A DNA stretch of 64,000 bases, from positions 2,108,001 through 2,172,000 of the forward strand of contig NZ_WWGH01000001.1 in the NCBI RefSeq assembly GCF_009865135.1. The letters are read 5' to 3'. Made by a program: the position numbers and the translations under genes. This document shows positions 1 to 7,425 of the stretch, in pieces (position 1 is the stretch's first letter; each line of letters opens with the position of its first letter). Source of the stretch: Streptomyces sp. SID8374. Its GTDB lineage: Bacteria; Actinomycetota; Actinomycetes; Streptomycetales; Streptomycetaceae. A model generated the notes under the pieces. That model worked only from the letters and a program-made list of their open reading frames with translations, was not told where the DNA came from and did not search any database.

Positions 1-323
1 TCGGCCAGGCCCTCGCCGAGGGCCGCGATGGCACGCTCGGTGGTCTCGTTGCGGGTGTTGCCGCCCTCGATGATGCGGGTGACCTTGGTCAGTCCGGCCT
101 TGGCGACGATCTTCTCGACGTCGGGCACGAAACCCGGCGCCATCAGCACGATGACGTCGTCGATGTCCTCGGCGTTCTCGAAGATGGTCAGCGTGTGCTC
201 GATGACTGCCTTGCCGGCGATCTTCAGCAGCTGCTTGGGGATCGACAGTCCCACGCGCTGGCCGGTTCCACCGGCGAGCACGACCGCTGTGGTCCGGGGC
301 TTGGCTTCGTGCGGCACAGACAC
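1..323 (-). CDS. IspD/TarI-family cytidylyltransferase, 3' part missing
   Basis: The first 107 residues of a CTP-dependent nucleotidyltransferase run off the left edge. The nucleotide-binding motif LAGGTGQR (residues 16-23) and the PKQ that follows (29-31) are typical of IspD and TarI/Bcs1 enzymes, which make CDP-methylerythritol or CDP-ribitol. The sequence looks more like the TarI branch than like the IspD I remember from Streptomyces. In this genus such proteins are often fused to a short-chain dehydrogenase (TarJ-like), but that part lies outside the window. The start is GTG at 323, with GGTAGG about 6 nt upstream; a second GTG lies two codons in. A TarI role would fit the teichoic-acid-type glycosyltransferases at 7-13 kb. 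Family is sure; the substrate is an inference. Confidence 0.75.
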   Translation of the reverse strand, partial: MSVPHEAKPRTTAVVLAGGTGQRVGLSIPKQLLKIAGKAVIEHTLTIFENAEDIDDVIVLMAPGFVPDVEKIVAKAGLTKVTRIIEGGNTRNETTERAIAALGEGLA

Positions 324-650
324 AGACGACCTACCTTGCTATGACGGGGGAACAGTGTGATGGTCGCACTCTCCGTGACCGTCTCGCAAGGTGGACGTCG
401 TCCGCCGCTCGTCCCGCGGAAACCCGCAGTTCACCCTCTGGCCAGGGAGGTTGGATGGTGCGGGGCCGGTACGCGGGGTGATCGACCCCACAGAGGTGTT
501 GCGCAATCGGCACATCCCGCGGCCCGGCCACCCGGTGTGACCGCGACAGCGGCCGGACCACCCGGTATCCGGGGGCGAGGCTACCGGACGGCCCGGCTCC
601 ACATGGAACCGAGCCGTCCGGTGGCCTGAAGCGGCCTCGCCCGGCAGGGC
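324..650. other. Intergenic region between obg and the cytidylyltransferase gene
   Basis: No convincing coding sequence is present on either strand. It holds the obg terminator (583-622) and presumably the promoter of the leftward cytidylyltransferase gene; I found no strong -35/-10 pair. Streptomyces obg is often followed by proB, which is absent here. Confidence 0.5.
583..622 (-). terminator. Terminator of the rplU-rpmA-obg operon
   Basis: Two 18-nt arms (583-600 and 605-622) pair with two mismatches or wobbles around a 4-nt loop, 28 bp past the obg stop. Position and stability fit a factor-independent terminator of the GC-rich Streptomyces kind without a long U tract. Confidence 0.7.
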
Positions 651-2087
651 CTAGAACGGGTCGAACTCGTCGTACTCCTTCTCCGCGTCGTCGCGCTCGG
701 CGTCGCGGTCCCGGCGGCGCTGCGCGGCGGGGCGCGGCTCCTCCAGGCGGTGGTCCTCGCCACGGCGGCCGAGCATCTCGGCGCCGGCCGTCACGGTCGG
801 CTCCCAGTCGAAGACGACCGCGTTCTCCTCGGGTCCGATGGCCACACCGTCGCCGGCCCGGGCACCCGCCTTCATCAGGGCGTCCTCGACGCCGAGGCGG
901 TTGAGCCGGTCCGCGAGGTAGCCGACGGCCTCGTCGTTGTTGAAGTCGGTCTGGCGCACCCAGCGCTCGGGCTTCTCGCCGCGTACGCGGTAGATGCCCT
1001 CGTCGTCCAGGGTGACGGTGAAGCCCGCGTCGTCGACGGCCTTGGGGCGGATGACGATGCGGGTCGCCTCCTCCTTCGGCTTTGCGGCACGCGCCTCGGC
1101 GATGATCCCGCCGAGGGCGTAGGAGAGCTCGTTGAGGCCCTTGTGCGCGATCGCGGAGACCTCGAAGACGCGGTAGCCGCGGGCCTCCAGGTCGGGGCGG
1201 ATCATGTCGGCCAGGTCCTGGCCGTCCGGGATGTCGATCTTGTTCAGGGCGACGATGCGGGGCCGGTCGTCCAGGCCGCCGTAGAGCCGCAGCTCCTCCT
1301 CGATCATGTCGAGGTCGGAGACGGGGTCGCGGTCGGACTCCAGCGTCGCGGTGTCCAGGACGTGCACGAGCACCGAGCAGCGCTCCACGTGGCGCAGGAA
1401 CTCCAGGCCGAGGCCCTTGCCCTGGCTGGCGCCGGGGATGAGGCCGGGGACGTCGGCGATGGTGTAGACGGTGGAGCCGGCGGTGACGACGCCGAGGTTG
1501 GGGACGAGCGTGGTGAACGGGTAGTCCGCGATCTTCGGCTTGGCCGCGGAGAGCACCGAGATCAGCGAGGACTTGCCCGCGCTCGGGTAGCCGACGAGGG
1601 CCACGTCGGCGACGGTCTTGAGCTCCAGGACGATGTCCCGGCTCTCCCCGGGCTCGCCGAGCAGCGCGAAGCCGGGGGCCTTGCGGCGGGCGGAGGCGAG
1701 CGCCGCGTTGCCGAGGCCGCCGCGGCCGCCCTGGCCGGCGACGAAGGTGGTGCCCTGGCCGACGAGGTCGGCGAGCACGTTGCCGGCCTTGTCGAGGACG
1801 ACGGTGCCGTCGGGGACGGGCAGGACCAGGTCCTGGCCGTCCTTGCCGGAACGGTTGTCACCGGCGCCGGGCTGGCCGTTGGTGGCCTTGCGGTGGGGGC
1901 TGTGGTGGTAGTCCAGCAGCGTGGTCACGGACTGCTCGACGACGAGGATCACATCGCCGCCGCGTCCGCCGTTGCCCCCGTCGGGGCCGCCCAGCGGCTT
2001 GAACTTCTCACGGTGTACGGAGGCGCAGCCGTGGCCTCCGTTACCCGCGGCGGCATGCAGCTCGACGCGGTCCACGAAGGTGGTCAT
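651..2087 (-). CDS. obg: GTPase Obg (CgtA), ribosome assembly and development
   Basis: A 478-residue Obg GTPase. The glycine-rich Obg fold spans about 1-160. The G domain carries G1 GYPSAGKSS (166-174), the FTT switch (191-193), G3 DVPG (212-215) and G4 NKID (282-285). The C-terminal OCT domain follows and ends in a charged tail rich in D, E and R. Obg proteins bind the 50S subunit and (p)ppGpp; in Streptomyces Obg is linked to the onset of aerial growth. The start is ATG 2087, with GGAGG 8 nt upstream; the longer frame to 2141 adds residues not found in the family. It is the last gene of the rplU-rpmA-obg operon. Confidence 0.97.
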   Translation of the reverse strand: MTTFVDRVELHAAAGNGGHGCASVHREKFKPLGGPDGGNGGRGGDVILVVEQSVTTLLDYHHSPHRKATNGQPGAGDNRSGKDGQDLVLPVPDGTVVLDKAGNVLADLVGQGTTFVAGQGGRGGLGNAALASARRKAPGFALLGEPGESRDIVLELKTVADVALVGYPSAGKSSLISVLSAAKPKIADYPFTTLVPNLGVVTAGSTVYTIADVPGLIPGASQGKGLGLEFLRHVERCSVLVHVLDTATLESDRDPVSDLDMIEEELRLYGGLDDRPRIVALNKIDIPDGQDLADMIRPDLEARGYRVFEVSAIAHKGLNELSYALGGIIAEARAAKPKEEATRIVIRPKAVDDAGFTVTLDDEGIYRVRGEKPERWVRQTDFNNDEAVGYLADRLNRLGVEDALMKAGARAGDGVAIGPEENAVVFDWEPTVTAGAEMLGRRGEDHRLEEPRPAAQRRRDRDAERDDAEKEYDEFDPF

Positions 2088-2142
2088 GGTTGGTGCCTCC
2101 AGGTACAGCAGGAAAATACGGAATTGTCTCTGTCGTAACACG

Positions 2143-2195
2143 CCGAGGGCGGACCCGCTTCCCCGGTTGCCGGGAAAGCTGAGATCCGCCCTCGG
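2143..2195 (-). terminator. Intercistronic hairpin between rpmA and obg
   Basis: An 11-bp perfect outer stem (2143-2153 with 2185-2195) encloses a second stem around a TTG loop (CTTCCCCGG with CCGGGAAAG, one mismatch). It lies after the rpmA stop and before obg. It could terminate or attenuate the ribosomal-protein message, or stabilise processed ends, so that obg is expressed at a lower level. Confidence 0.55.
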
Positions 2196-2231
2196 AAGGT
2201 GCTGTGTGCCGTTCTGCGCGCGTCGAAAAGA

Positions 2232-2489
2232 TCAGACGGCGAGCGGAACGATGTTCACGACCTTGCGGCCACGGTGCGTACCGAACTCCACCGCACCGGC
2301 GGTCAGCGCGAACAGCGTGTCGTCGCCGCCACGGCCGACACCCGTGCCCGGGTGGAAGTGGGTGCCACGCTGGCGGACCAGGATCTCACCGGCGTTGACG
2401 GCCTGACCGCCGAAGCGCTTCACGCCGAGCCGCTGAGCATTGGAATCGCGCCCGTTCCGAGTGGACGATGCGCCCTTCTTGTGTGCCAT
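2232..2489 (-). CDS. rpmA: 50S ribosomal protein L27
   Basis: An 85-residue L27, the usual length. It begins [17 protein letters not shown] and has the conserved [16 protein letters not shown] core. L27 sits near the peptidyl-transferase centre and its N-terminus reaches the tRNA ends. The ATG lies 14 nt after the rplU stop with AAGGGA close upstream, so translation is probably coupled to L21. It has no N-terminal prepeptide of the Firmicute type that needs cleavage. Confidence 0.98.
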   Translation of the reverse strand: MAHKKGASSTRNGRDSNAQRLGVKRFGGQAVNAGEILVRQRGTHFHPGTGVGRGGDDTLFALTAGAVEFGTHRGRKVVNIVPLAV

Positions 2490-2503
2490 GTGTTCTCAGT
2501 CCC

Positions 2504-2824
2504 TTACTTCGCAGCCGCGGGGATACCGGTGACCTTGATCGCCGTGTACTGCTGGCGGTGACCCTGGCGACGGCGGTAGCCGGTCTTGTTCTTGTAGCGA
2601 AGGATGTCGATCTTCGCGCCCTTGTGGTGGTCCACGATCTCAGCCGTGACCTTGATGCCGTCCAGCACCCACGGGTCGCTGGTGACCGCGTCACCGTCGA
2701 CAACGAGCAGGGTCGAGAGCTCGACCGTGTCGCCAACCTTGGCAGTGGAAATCTTGTCAACCTCAACGATGTCGCCGACAGCAACCTTGTGCTGGCGACC
2801 ACCGCTGCGCACGATGGCGTACAC
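2504..2824 (-). CDS. rplU: 50S ribosomal protein L21
   Basis: A 106-residue L21, close to the family norm of 101-105. It begins (M)[17 protein letters not shown] and ends in the [14 protein letters not shown] basic segment that binds 23S rRNA. The start is GTG 2824, preceded by a purine-rich stretch of repeated GA. The longer open frame to 2989 adds 55 residues unlike any L21. First gene of the rplU-rpmA-obg operon. Confidence 0.97.
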   Translation of the reverse strand: MYAIVRSGGRQHKVAVGDIVEVDKISTAKVGDTVELSTLLVVDGDAVTSDPWVLDGIKVTAEIVDHHKGAKIDILRYKNKTGYRRRQGHRQQYTAIKVTGIPAAAK

Positions 2825-3134
2825 GCGGATCTCTCTCTCGCTCGGAACGGATCCCCTGATGCCAGCCGCTCGCACGGGCCGAAGCCCGCACCGATCCGGA
2901 AGGATGAGCGGCCTCTCCTGGCGGACGGCGCGAACACCGACCGTTACCGGGAGGGATGTGCTCAGGGGTAGGTGCGTACGGAAACACACCGAGGGTCAAG
3001 GTTACGGGGCGGGGGTGTGGGGGTCAAACCGGGGTAGGGCAGGCGGCACACCTCGGCGAAGCACCCCACTCCCCCGCGCTCCACCAGCGATGCGAGGGCA
3101 CGCCGCAGCAACGACCGGCCCAGCCGAGCTGAAG
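2825..3134. other. Upstream region of rplU, left border of the accessory island
   Basis: No gene is supported here. It should hold the rplU promoter: a minus-strand TTGACC at 2999-2994 is a possible -35, but no good -10 stands at standard spacing. The end near 3135 is where conserved synteny breaks and the accessory genes begin. Confidence 0.35.
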
Positions 3135-3599
3135 TTACCCAGGAATCCAGTAATTGGCCTTGAGGGTCTCACTGGGATTTCCGTTCACGCCATTCATGTA
3201 AAGCTCCCCCCAGCCATAGTTGTTTCCGACCTTGCCCGAAGAGGTCCGTCCGTAACAAGCAGTGAGTGCACCTGCAGAAAGATTGCTGTCATGACAGTAG
3301 GCAAATTCATTCGGGCTCCAGCCGGCGTGGACTCGTCCGTAGATTTCAATATCCACACTGGCGTTGTTTCTGACCAGCATTACAGGCTGCATGTTTCTTC
3401 CGCTCCCACGGATGATGCATGTCTGAAAGATCACGTTGACAGATTTCCAGTGATGCGTGGTGGGACCACAGGTGTAATCCGACGTTGGTACCCACTTCTG
3501 CCAGAAGGGCATGGCGGCGGCTGGACCGACCGTCAGCAGTGAGGCTATGGCCACGACACCAGCAACGACGGCCCCTCGGGCCACTCGATACGAGAACAT
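3135..3599 (-). CDS. Small secreted protein with four cysteines, unknown function
   Basis: A 154-residue protein I do not recognise. Residues 1-29 form a Sec signal peptide: a short basic N-region, a hydrophobic core, and an AAA/MP junction near 29. The mature part is about 125 residues, rich in N, G, W and Y, with four cysteines (C44, C61, C102, C115) that could form two disulfides. It may be a small beta-sandwich, but no catalytic motif is visible. The start is ATG 3599 with GGGGGA upstream; the longer frame to 3707 has no ribosome site. GC content is clearly lower than in its neighbours, as if acquired recently. It has no partner gene and lies next to a glycan island, so an exported wall-associated or antagonistic role is possible but unproven. 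Confidence 0.7.
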   Translation of the reverse strand: MFSYRVARGAVVAGVVAIASLLTVGPAAAMPFWQKWVPTSDYTCGPTTHHWKSVNVIFQTCIIRGSGRNMQPVMLVRNNASVDIEIYGRVHAGWSPNEFAYCHDSNLSAGALTACYGRTSSGKVGNNYGWGELYMNGVNGNPSETLKANYWIPG

Positions 3600-4155
3600 A
3601 CATCCCCCAGTAGACTTCGCGGCCCGTTTGGCCACCCTGGAGTCTACACAGCAAAGATCAACCACCATGCAGGATAAATCTGCACGGAATCCCACCCAAC
3701 TAAACACCGCAAACCCTACTTTATCCTAATTCGGCAGGGGCAACAGGTCGGTGTGGTCGCCGGTGAGACGTAAGCATTTCTCCTGGATCCACCCATCTCA
3801 CGAAGAGCGAGATGTTCGCGCAGATACGGTGCAGGGTTTGGACGTCCCGGCGGTCTGGGCATAACAAGGAGCTATCGGCCCTGGCAAGGGCGATTTCGTC
3901 GACGGCACCCCGATCCCTGCACCCGCGTCACGGTCCACCCCGGGCCCATATAGGACTCAATGTCAGCCTGTGCCCACGGCATCGTCCCAGCGTGCCCGAC
4001 CAACTTGCAGATCCTTGTACCCGCGGACCCTGCCTGCCAAGGCTCTAGCTCCGATCCCGTTCACCCGGAGCCAGCGGCACCGGGAAGGGGAAGTCTTTCA
4101 AGGTGGATACTCTGGCCTCTCTTGACGAATTCCCCCTCCCCCCGGAAGGCATGCC
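3600..4155. other. Lower-GC intergenic stretch with no supported gene
   Basis: About 550 bp with more A/T than the surroundings. A minus-strand frame of roughly 60 codons ending at about 3724-3726 is open, but it has no ribosome site and I could not match it to any family. It may be the degraded end of an old mobile or accessory gene. The right end carries the ribosome site for the gene at 4156 and probably its promoter. Confidence 0.35.
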
Positions 4156-4758
4156 GTGAACTACAGGGTCCAGCCCACCGCCCAGGTCGACGAGACCGCC
4201 GAGATCGGAGCGGGCAGCAGCGTCTGGGAGCTGGCGCAGATCCGTGAGGGAGCCAAGCTCGGCAAGGGCTGCGTCGTCGGCCGTGGTGCGTATGTCGGTA
4301 CCGGCGTCCGTATCGGCGACAACGTCAAGCTGCAGAACTACGCCCTCGTCTACGAGCCCGCCGAACTCGGTGACGGCGTCTTCGTCGGCCCGGCCGTGGT
4401 CCTCACCAACGACCACAACCCGCGCTCGGTGGACCCCGACGGCAAGCAGAAGCGCGGCGGTGACTGGGAGGCTGTGGGCGTCAAGGTCGCCGAGGGCGCC
4501 TCGCTCGGTGCGCGGTCGGTCTGTGTCGCGCCGGTGCGGATCGGCCGGTGGGCGATGGTCGCGGCGGGTGCCGTGGTGACCAAGGACGTCCCGGACTTCG
4601 CCCTGGTCGTCGGCGTACCGGCCCGGCAGATCGGCTGGGTGGGCCGCAGCGGCGTGCGTCTGGTGGCGCGGGAAGGTGAGCCTGGTGGGTGGGAGTGCCC
4701 GCAGAGCGGGACTGTGTACGAGGAGAAGGACGGGGTTCTCGTGGAGCGCCCGGCGTAA
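4156..4758 (+). CDS. Left-handed beta-helix N-acetyltransferase, WbpD/WlbB type
   Basis: A 200-residue hexapeptide-repeat acyltransferase with imperfect [LIV]GxGxx repeats over about 15-160. A loop TNDHNPR (84-90) resembles the ND..PR loop of WbpD/WlbB, which acetylate the 3-amino group of UDP-2-acetamido-3-amino-2,3-dideoxy-glucuronate. The tail from about 163 (W..R.G, then a C...G.VYEE segment) is also like WbpD. The partners needed for that substrate lie in the facing operon: dehydrogenase 6134, 3-oxidoreductase 13359 and aminotransferase 14366. The start is GTG 4156 with GGAAGG 6 nt upstream; the ATG at 4151 is out of frame. General fold is certain; the substrate is inferred from context. 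Confidence 0.8.
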   Translation: MNYRVQPTAQVDETAEIGAGSSVWELAQIREGAKLGKGCVVGRGAYVGTGVRIGDNVKLQNYALVYEPAELGDGVFVGPAVVLTNDHNPRSVDPDGKQKRGGDWEAVGVKVAEGASLGARSVCVAPVRIGRWAMVAAGAVVTKDVPDFALVVGVPARQIGWVGRSGVRLVAREGEPGGWECPQSGTVYEEKDGVLVERPA

Positions 4759-4873
4759 GTCCTCGGGAAGAGGGGTACGGGCCGCCGGACCTTCGTTCGC
4801 GCCACGGATTGCCCGGGCCTTGCCGGCGGGTGCCTTAGTCTGGTGCCTTTCCGAGCGAGCCGAGCGAGGCCCG

Positions 4874-6064
4874 ATGAGCCAGACCGAGGTCCAGGTTGCC
4901 GCCGGATCGGCCGCGCCGGAAGAAACCGGGCGGCCGGCCCCCGGTCCGGCCGCCGCGCCGCGCCTGTACGCCTTGGACGCCCTCCGCGTGGTGGCCGCGC
5001 TGAGCGTCCTCGCCTTCCACTACACCGGCGTGGACGCGGCGACCGGCGCCAACTGGGGGGTGAACCCCCGCGAGCTGTTCCCCTGGCTGTTCCCCGTGAC
5101 CTCGTACGGTTCGTACGGGGTCCAGCTCTTCTTCCTGATCAGCGGCTTCGTCATCTGCCTGTCGGCGTGGGACCGCAGCCCCGGCCAGTTCGTCCAAGCC
5201 CGCTTCCTGCGGCTCTTCCCTGCCTACTGGTTCTCGGCGCTGGCCGCTTTCGTGGCCTGGCGGGCGCTGCCCGACGGGGCCCGCACCGGACCCAGTGTCA
5301 GTGAGTCGCTGACGAACCTGACGATGCTCCAGGTCCCGCTCTCCGCGCAGCATCTGGTGGGCGCCTACTGGACCCTGTGGGTGGAGCTCACGTTCTACCT
5401 GATCTTCCTGCTGGTAATCTGGCGGGGCCTCGACTACCGGCGCGTCTCGATCTTCTGCTGGCTCTGGCTCCTGGCGAGCGTGCTCGTGCAGCAGCCGGGG
5501 AACCAGGTGCCGATCCTCGGGATCTTCGCGCAGCCGCTGAACACCGCGCTGTTCGTCAGCGGGATCGCGATGTACCTGATGTACCGCTTCGGGCCCGACC
5601 TCCAGCTGTGGGGGCTGCTGGCCGCCGGCTGGCTGGTGATGCAGAGCGATCTGGTCCAGCACGCCGACGGCCTCCGGCACGACCGGGGCATGGACCGCGA
5701 CCCGTACATCGCGCTGGCGCTGGTCACCTTCTTCTACCTGCTGGTGCTGGCGGTCGCCCTGCACAAGCTGGACCGCGTCGGGTGGAGCTGGTTCGCCACC
5801 GCCGGGGCTCTGGTCTACCCGCTCTACCTCCTGCACGAGGAGCTCGGCTGGGCGGTGATCCGCACCCTGTACGGGAAGCTGGGCGCCTGGCCGACCCTGG
5901 TGCTCACCGTCGCGCTGATGGTCCTGGCTGCCTGGCTGCTCCACCGCCTGGTCGAGAAGCCGTCCCAGCGGTGGCTGCGGACCCGGCTGGCGCGGGAGGC
6001 CCGGGACCGGGCCGAGCGAGGGACGGCGACGAGCCTGCCGGGGCCCGGCCGGACCGGGCGCTGA
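4874..6064 (+). CDS. Acyltransferase-3 family membrane protein (OafA/YrhL type)
   Basis: A 396-residue integral membrane O-acyltransferase. After a Pro/Ala-rich cytoplasmic N-terminus of about 33 residues comes the family signature ALDALRVVAALSVLAFHY, with its conserved His in the first membrane helix. About ten predicted helices follow, and the C-terminus has the RLVEKPS motif typical of the family. Such enzymes move acetyl or other acyl groups onto sugars of surface glycans. The start is ATG 4874 with GCGAGG upstream; the frame to 4676 overlaps the previous gene. It lies 115 bp after the N-acetyltransferase gene and faces the minus-strand glycan operon. The natural job would be O-acylation of that glycan, an inference from position. 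Confidence 0.85.
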   Translation: MSQTEVQVAAGSAAPEETGRPAPGPAAAPRLYALDALRVVAALSVLAFHYTGVDAATGANWGVNPRELFPWLFPVTSYGSYGVQLFFLISGFVICLSAWDRSPGQFVQARFLRLFPAYWFSALAAFVAWRALPDGARTGPSVSESLTNLTMLQVPLSAQHLVGAYWTLWVELTFYLIFLLVIWRGLDYRRVSIFCWLWLLASVLVQQPGNQVPILGIFAQPLNTALFVSGIAMYLMYRFGPDLQLWGLLAAGWLVMQSDLVQHADGLRHDRGMDRDPYIALALVTFFYLLVLAVALHKLDRVGWSWFATAGALVYPLYLLHEELGWAVIRTLYGKLGAWPTLVLTVALMVLAAWLLHRLVEKPSQRWLRTRLAREARDRAERGTATSLPGPGRTGR

Positions 6065-6079
6065 CACCCTGCTCACAAC

Positions 6080-6122
6080 AGCACCGAGCCCCCGACTGTA
6101 CGACGCCGGGGGGCTCGGTGCT
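6080..6122. terminator. Bidirectional terminator between the convergent island genes
   Basis: Perfect 14-bp arms (6080-6093 and 6109-6122) with a 15-nt loop lie between the stop of the acyltransferase at 6064 and the stop of the dehydrogenase gene at 6134. It can serve both directions. Confidence 0.8.
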
Positions 6123-6133
6123 GCCGGGCGGTG

Positions 6134-7420
6134 TCAGCCGCCGATGACGACGCGGCGTACGCCCGCCCACTTCGCCGGGTCCGTGGTGCGGCGGCCGTCG
6201 ACCAGGACGCGGACGTCCGGCAGGTCGGCGGCGGCGAGCTCGCGGTACTCGGCGTGGTCGGCCTGGAGGATCGCCGCCGTGACGGCCTGGTGGCTGTCGT
6301 GCGGGACGAGGCCCAGCGCGGTCAGCTCCTCCGGGGTGTACATGGGGTCCGAGACGAACGGCACCGCGCCGCGCGCCTTCAGGGCCTGGACGACGCCGAA
6401 GACGCCGGAGAACGCGGTCTCCTTGACGCCGCCGCGGTAGGCGGCGCCCAGCACCAGGACCCCGACGCCGTCCAGGTCGCCGTAGGCGGCGGCCAGCAGG
6501 TCGACGGCGTACGCGGGCATCGCGGCGTTGGCCTCGCGGGCCGAGCGGACGACGGTCGCCTCGGGGTCGTTCCACAGGTACATCCGCGGGTAGATCGGGA
6601 TGCAGTGGCCGCCGACGGCGATGCCGGGCTGGTGGATGTGGCTGTAGGGCTGGCTGTTGCAGGCCTCGATGACCTTCTTGATGTCGATGTCGTTCCGGTC
6701 GGCGAACCGGGCGAACTGGTTGGCCAGGCCGATGTTGACATCGCGGTAGGTGGTCTCGGCGAGCTTCGCCAGCTCGGAGGCCTCCGCCGTGCCGAGGTCC
6801 CAGACGCCGTTGGCGCGGGGCAGGTCCTCGCGCTCGTCGAAGTCGAGGACGGCCTCGTAGAACGCGACGCCCGCCGCGGCGGACGCCTCGTCGATGCCGC
6901 CGACGAGCTTGGGGTAGCGGCGCAGGTCGGCGAAGACCCGGCCGGTCAGGACGCGCTCCGGGGAGAAGACCAGGTGGAAGTCCTCGCCCGGGGTGAGGCC
7001 GGAGCCCTCGGCCAGCATCGGCGCCCAGCGCGTACGGGTCGTGCCGACGGGCAGCGTGGTCTCGTAGCTGACCAGGGTGCCGGGCTTCAGGCCCGCCGCG
7101 ATGGCCTTGGTAGCGGCGTCCATCCAGCCGAAGTCCGGGGTGCCCTCGGCATCCACGAAGAGCGGGACGACGACCACGACGGCGTCGGACGCGGCGACCG
7201 CGGCCGTGGTGTCCGTCGTCGCGGAGAGCAGGCCGGCGCCGACCGTCTCCTTGAGCTTGACGTCGAGGTCGTGCTCGCCGGGGAACGGCTCGGTGGCCGC
7301 GTTGACCAGCTCCACGACCTTCTCGTTGACGTCCGCGCCGATGACCTTGTGGCCCTTGGCGGCGAACTGCACGGCGAGCGGAAGCCCGATCTTGCCGAGC
7401 GCGACTACACAGATGTTCAT
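6134..7420 (-). CDS. UDP-N-acetylhexosamine 6-dehydrogenase (WbpA/WecC type)
   Basis: A 428-residue NAD-dependent UDP-sugar dehydrogenase that oxidises C6 of a UDP-HexNAc to the uronate. The Rossmann motif is near residues 4-16 (VALGKIGLPLA), with SYETTLPVGTT around 118-128. The catalytic cysteine is C273 in GGHCIPIYP, which resembles WbpA/WecC more than the Ugd enzymes for plain glucose. The start is ATG 7420 with GAGGAAG upstream, 5 bp after the previous stop; the frame to 7570 lies inside the preceding gene. Last gene of the minus-strand operon. With the 3-oxidoreductase, aminotransferase and N-acetyltransferase of the island it would give UDP-GlcNAc(3NAc)A. Whether it acts on UDP-GlcNAc or UDP-ManNAc cannot be told from sequence alone. 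Confidence 0.88.
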   Translation of the reverse strand: MNICVVALGKIGLPLAVQFAAKGHKVIGADVNEKVVELVNAATEPFPGEHDLDVKLKETVGAGLLSATTDTTAAVAASDAVVVVVPLFVDAEGTPDFGWMDAATKAIAAGLKPGTLVSYETTLPVGTTRTRWAPMLAEGSGLTPGEDFHLVFSPERVLTGRVFADLRRYPKLVGGIDEASAAAGVAFYEAVLDFDEREDLPRANGVWDLGTAEASELAKLAETTYRDVNIGLANQFARFADRNDIDIKKVIEACNSQPYSHIHQPGIAVGGHCIPIYPRMYLWNDPEATVVRSAREANAAMPAYAVDLLAAAYGDLDGVGVLVLGAAYRGGVKETAFSGVFGVVQALKARGAVPFVSDPMYTPEELTALGLVPHDSHQAVTAAILQADHAEYRELAAADLPDVRVLVDGRRTTDPAKWAGVRRVVIGG

Positions 7421-7425
7421 CGGGG

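Noticed and set aside
3720..4155. An insertion-sequence remnant
   Set aside because: No transposase motif, inverted ends or target duplication could be recognised in the short open frame.
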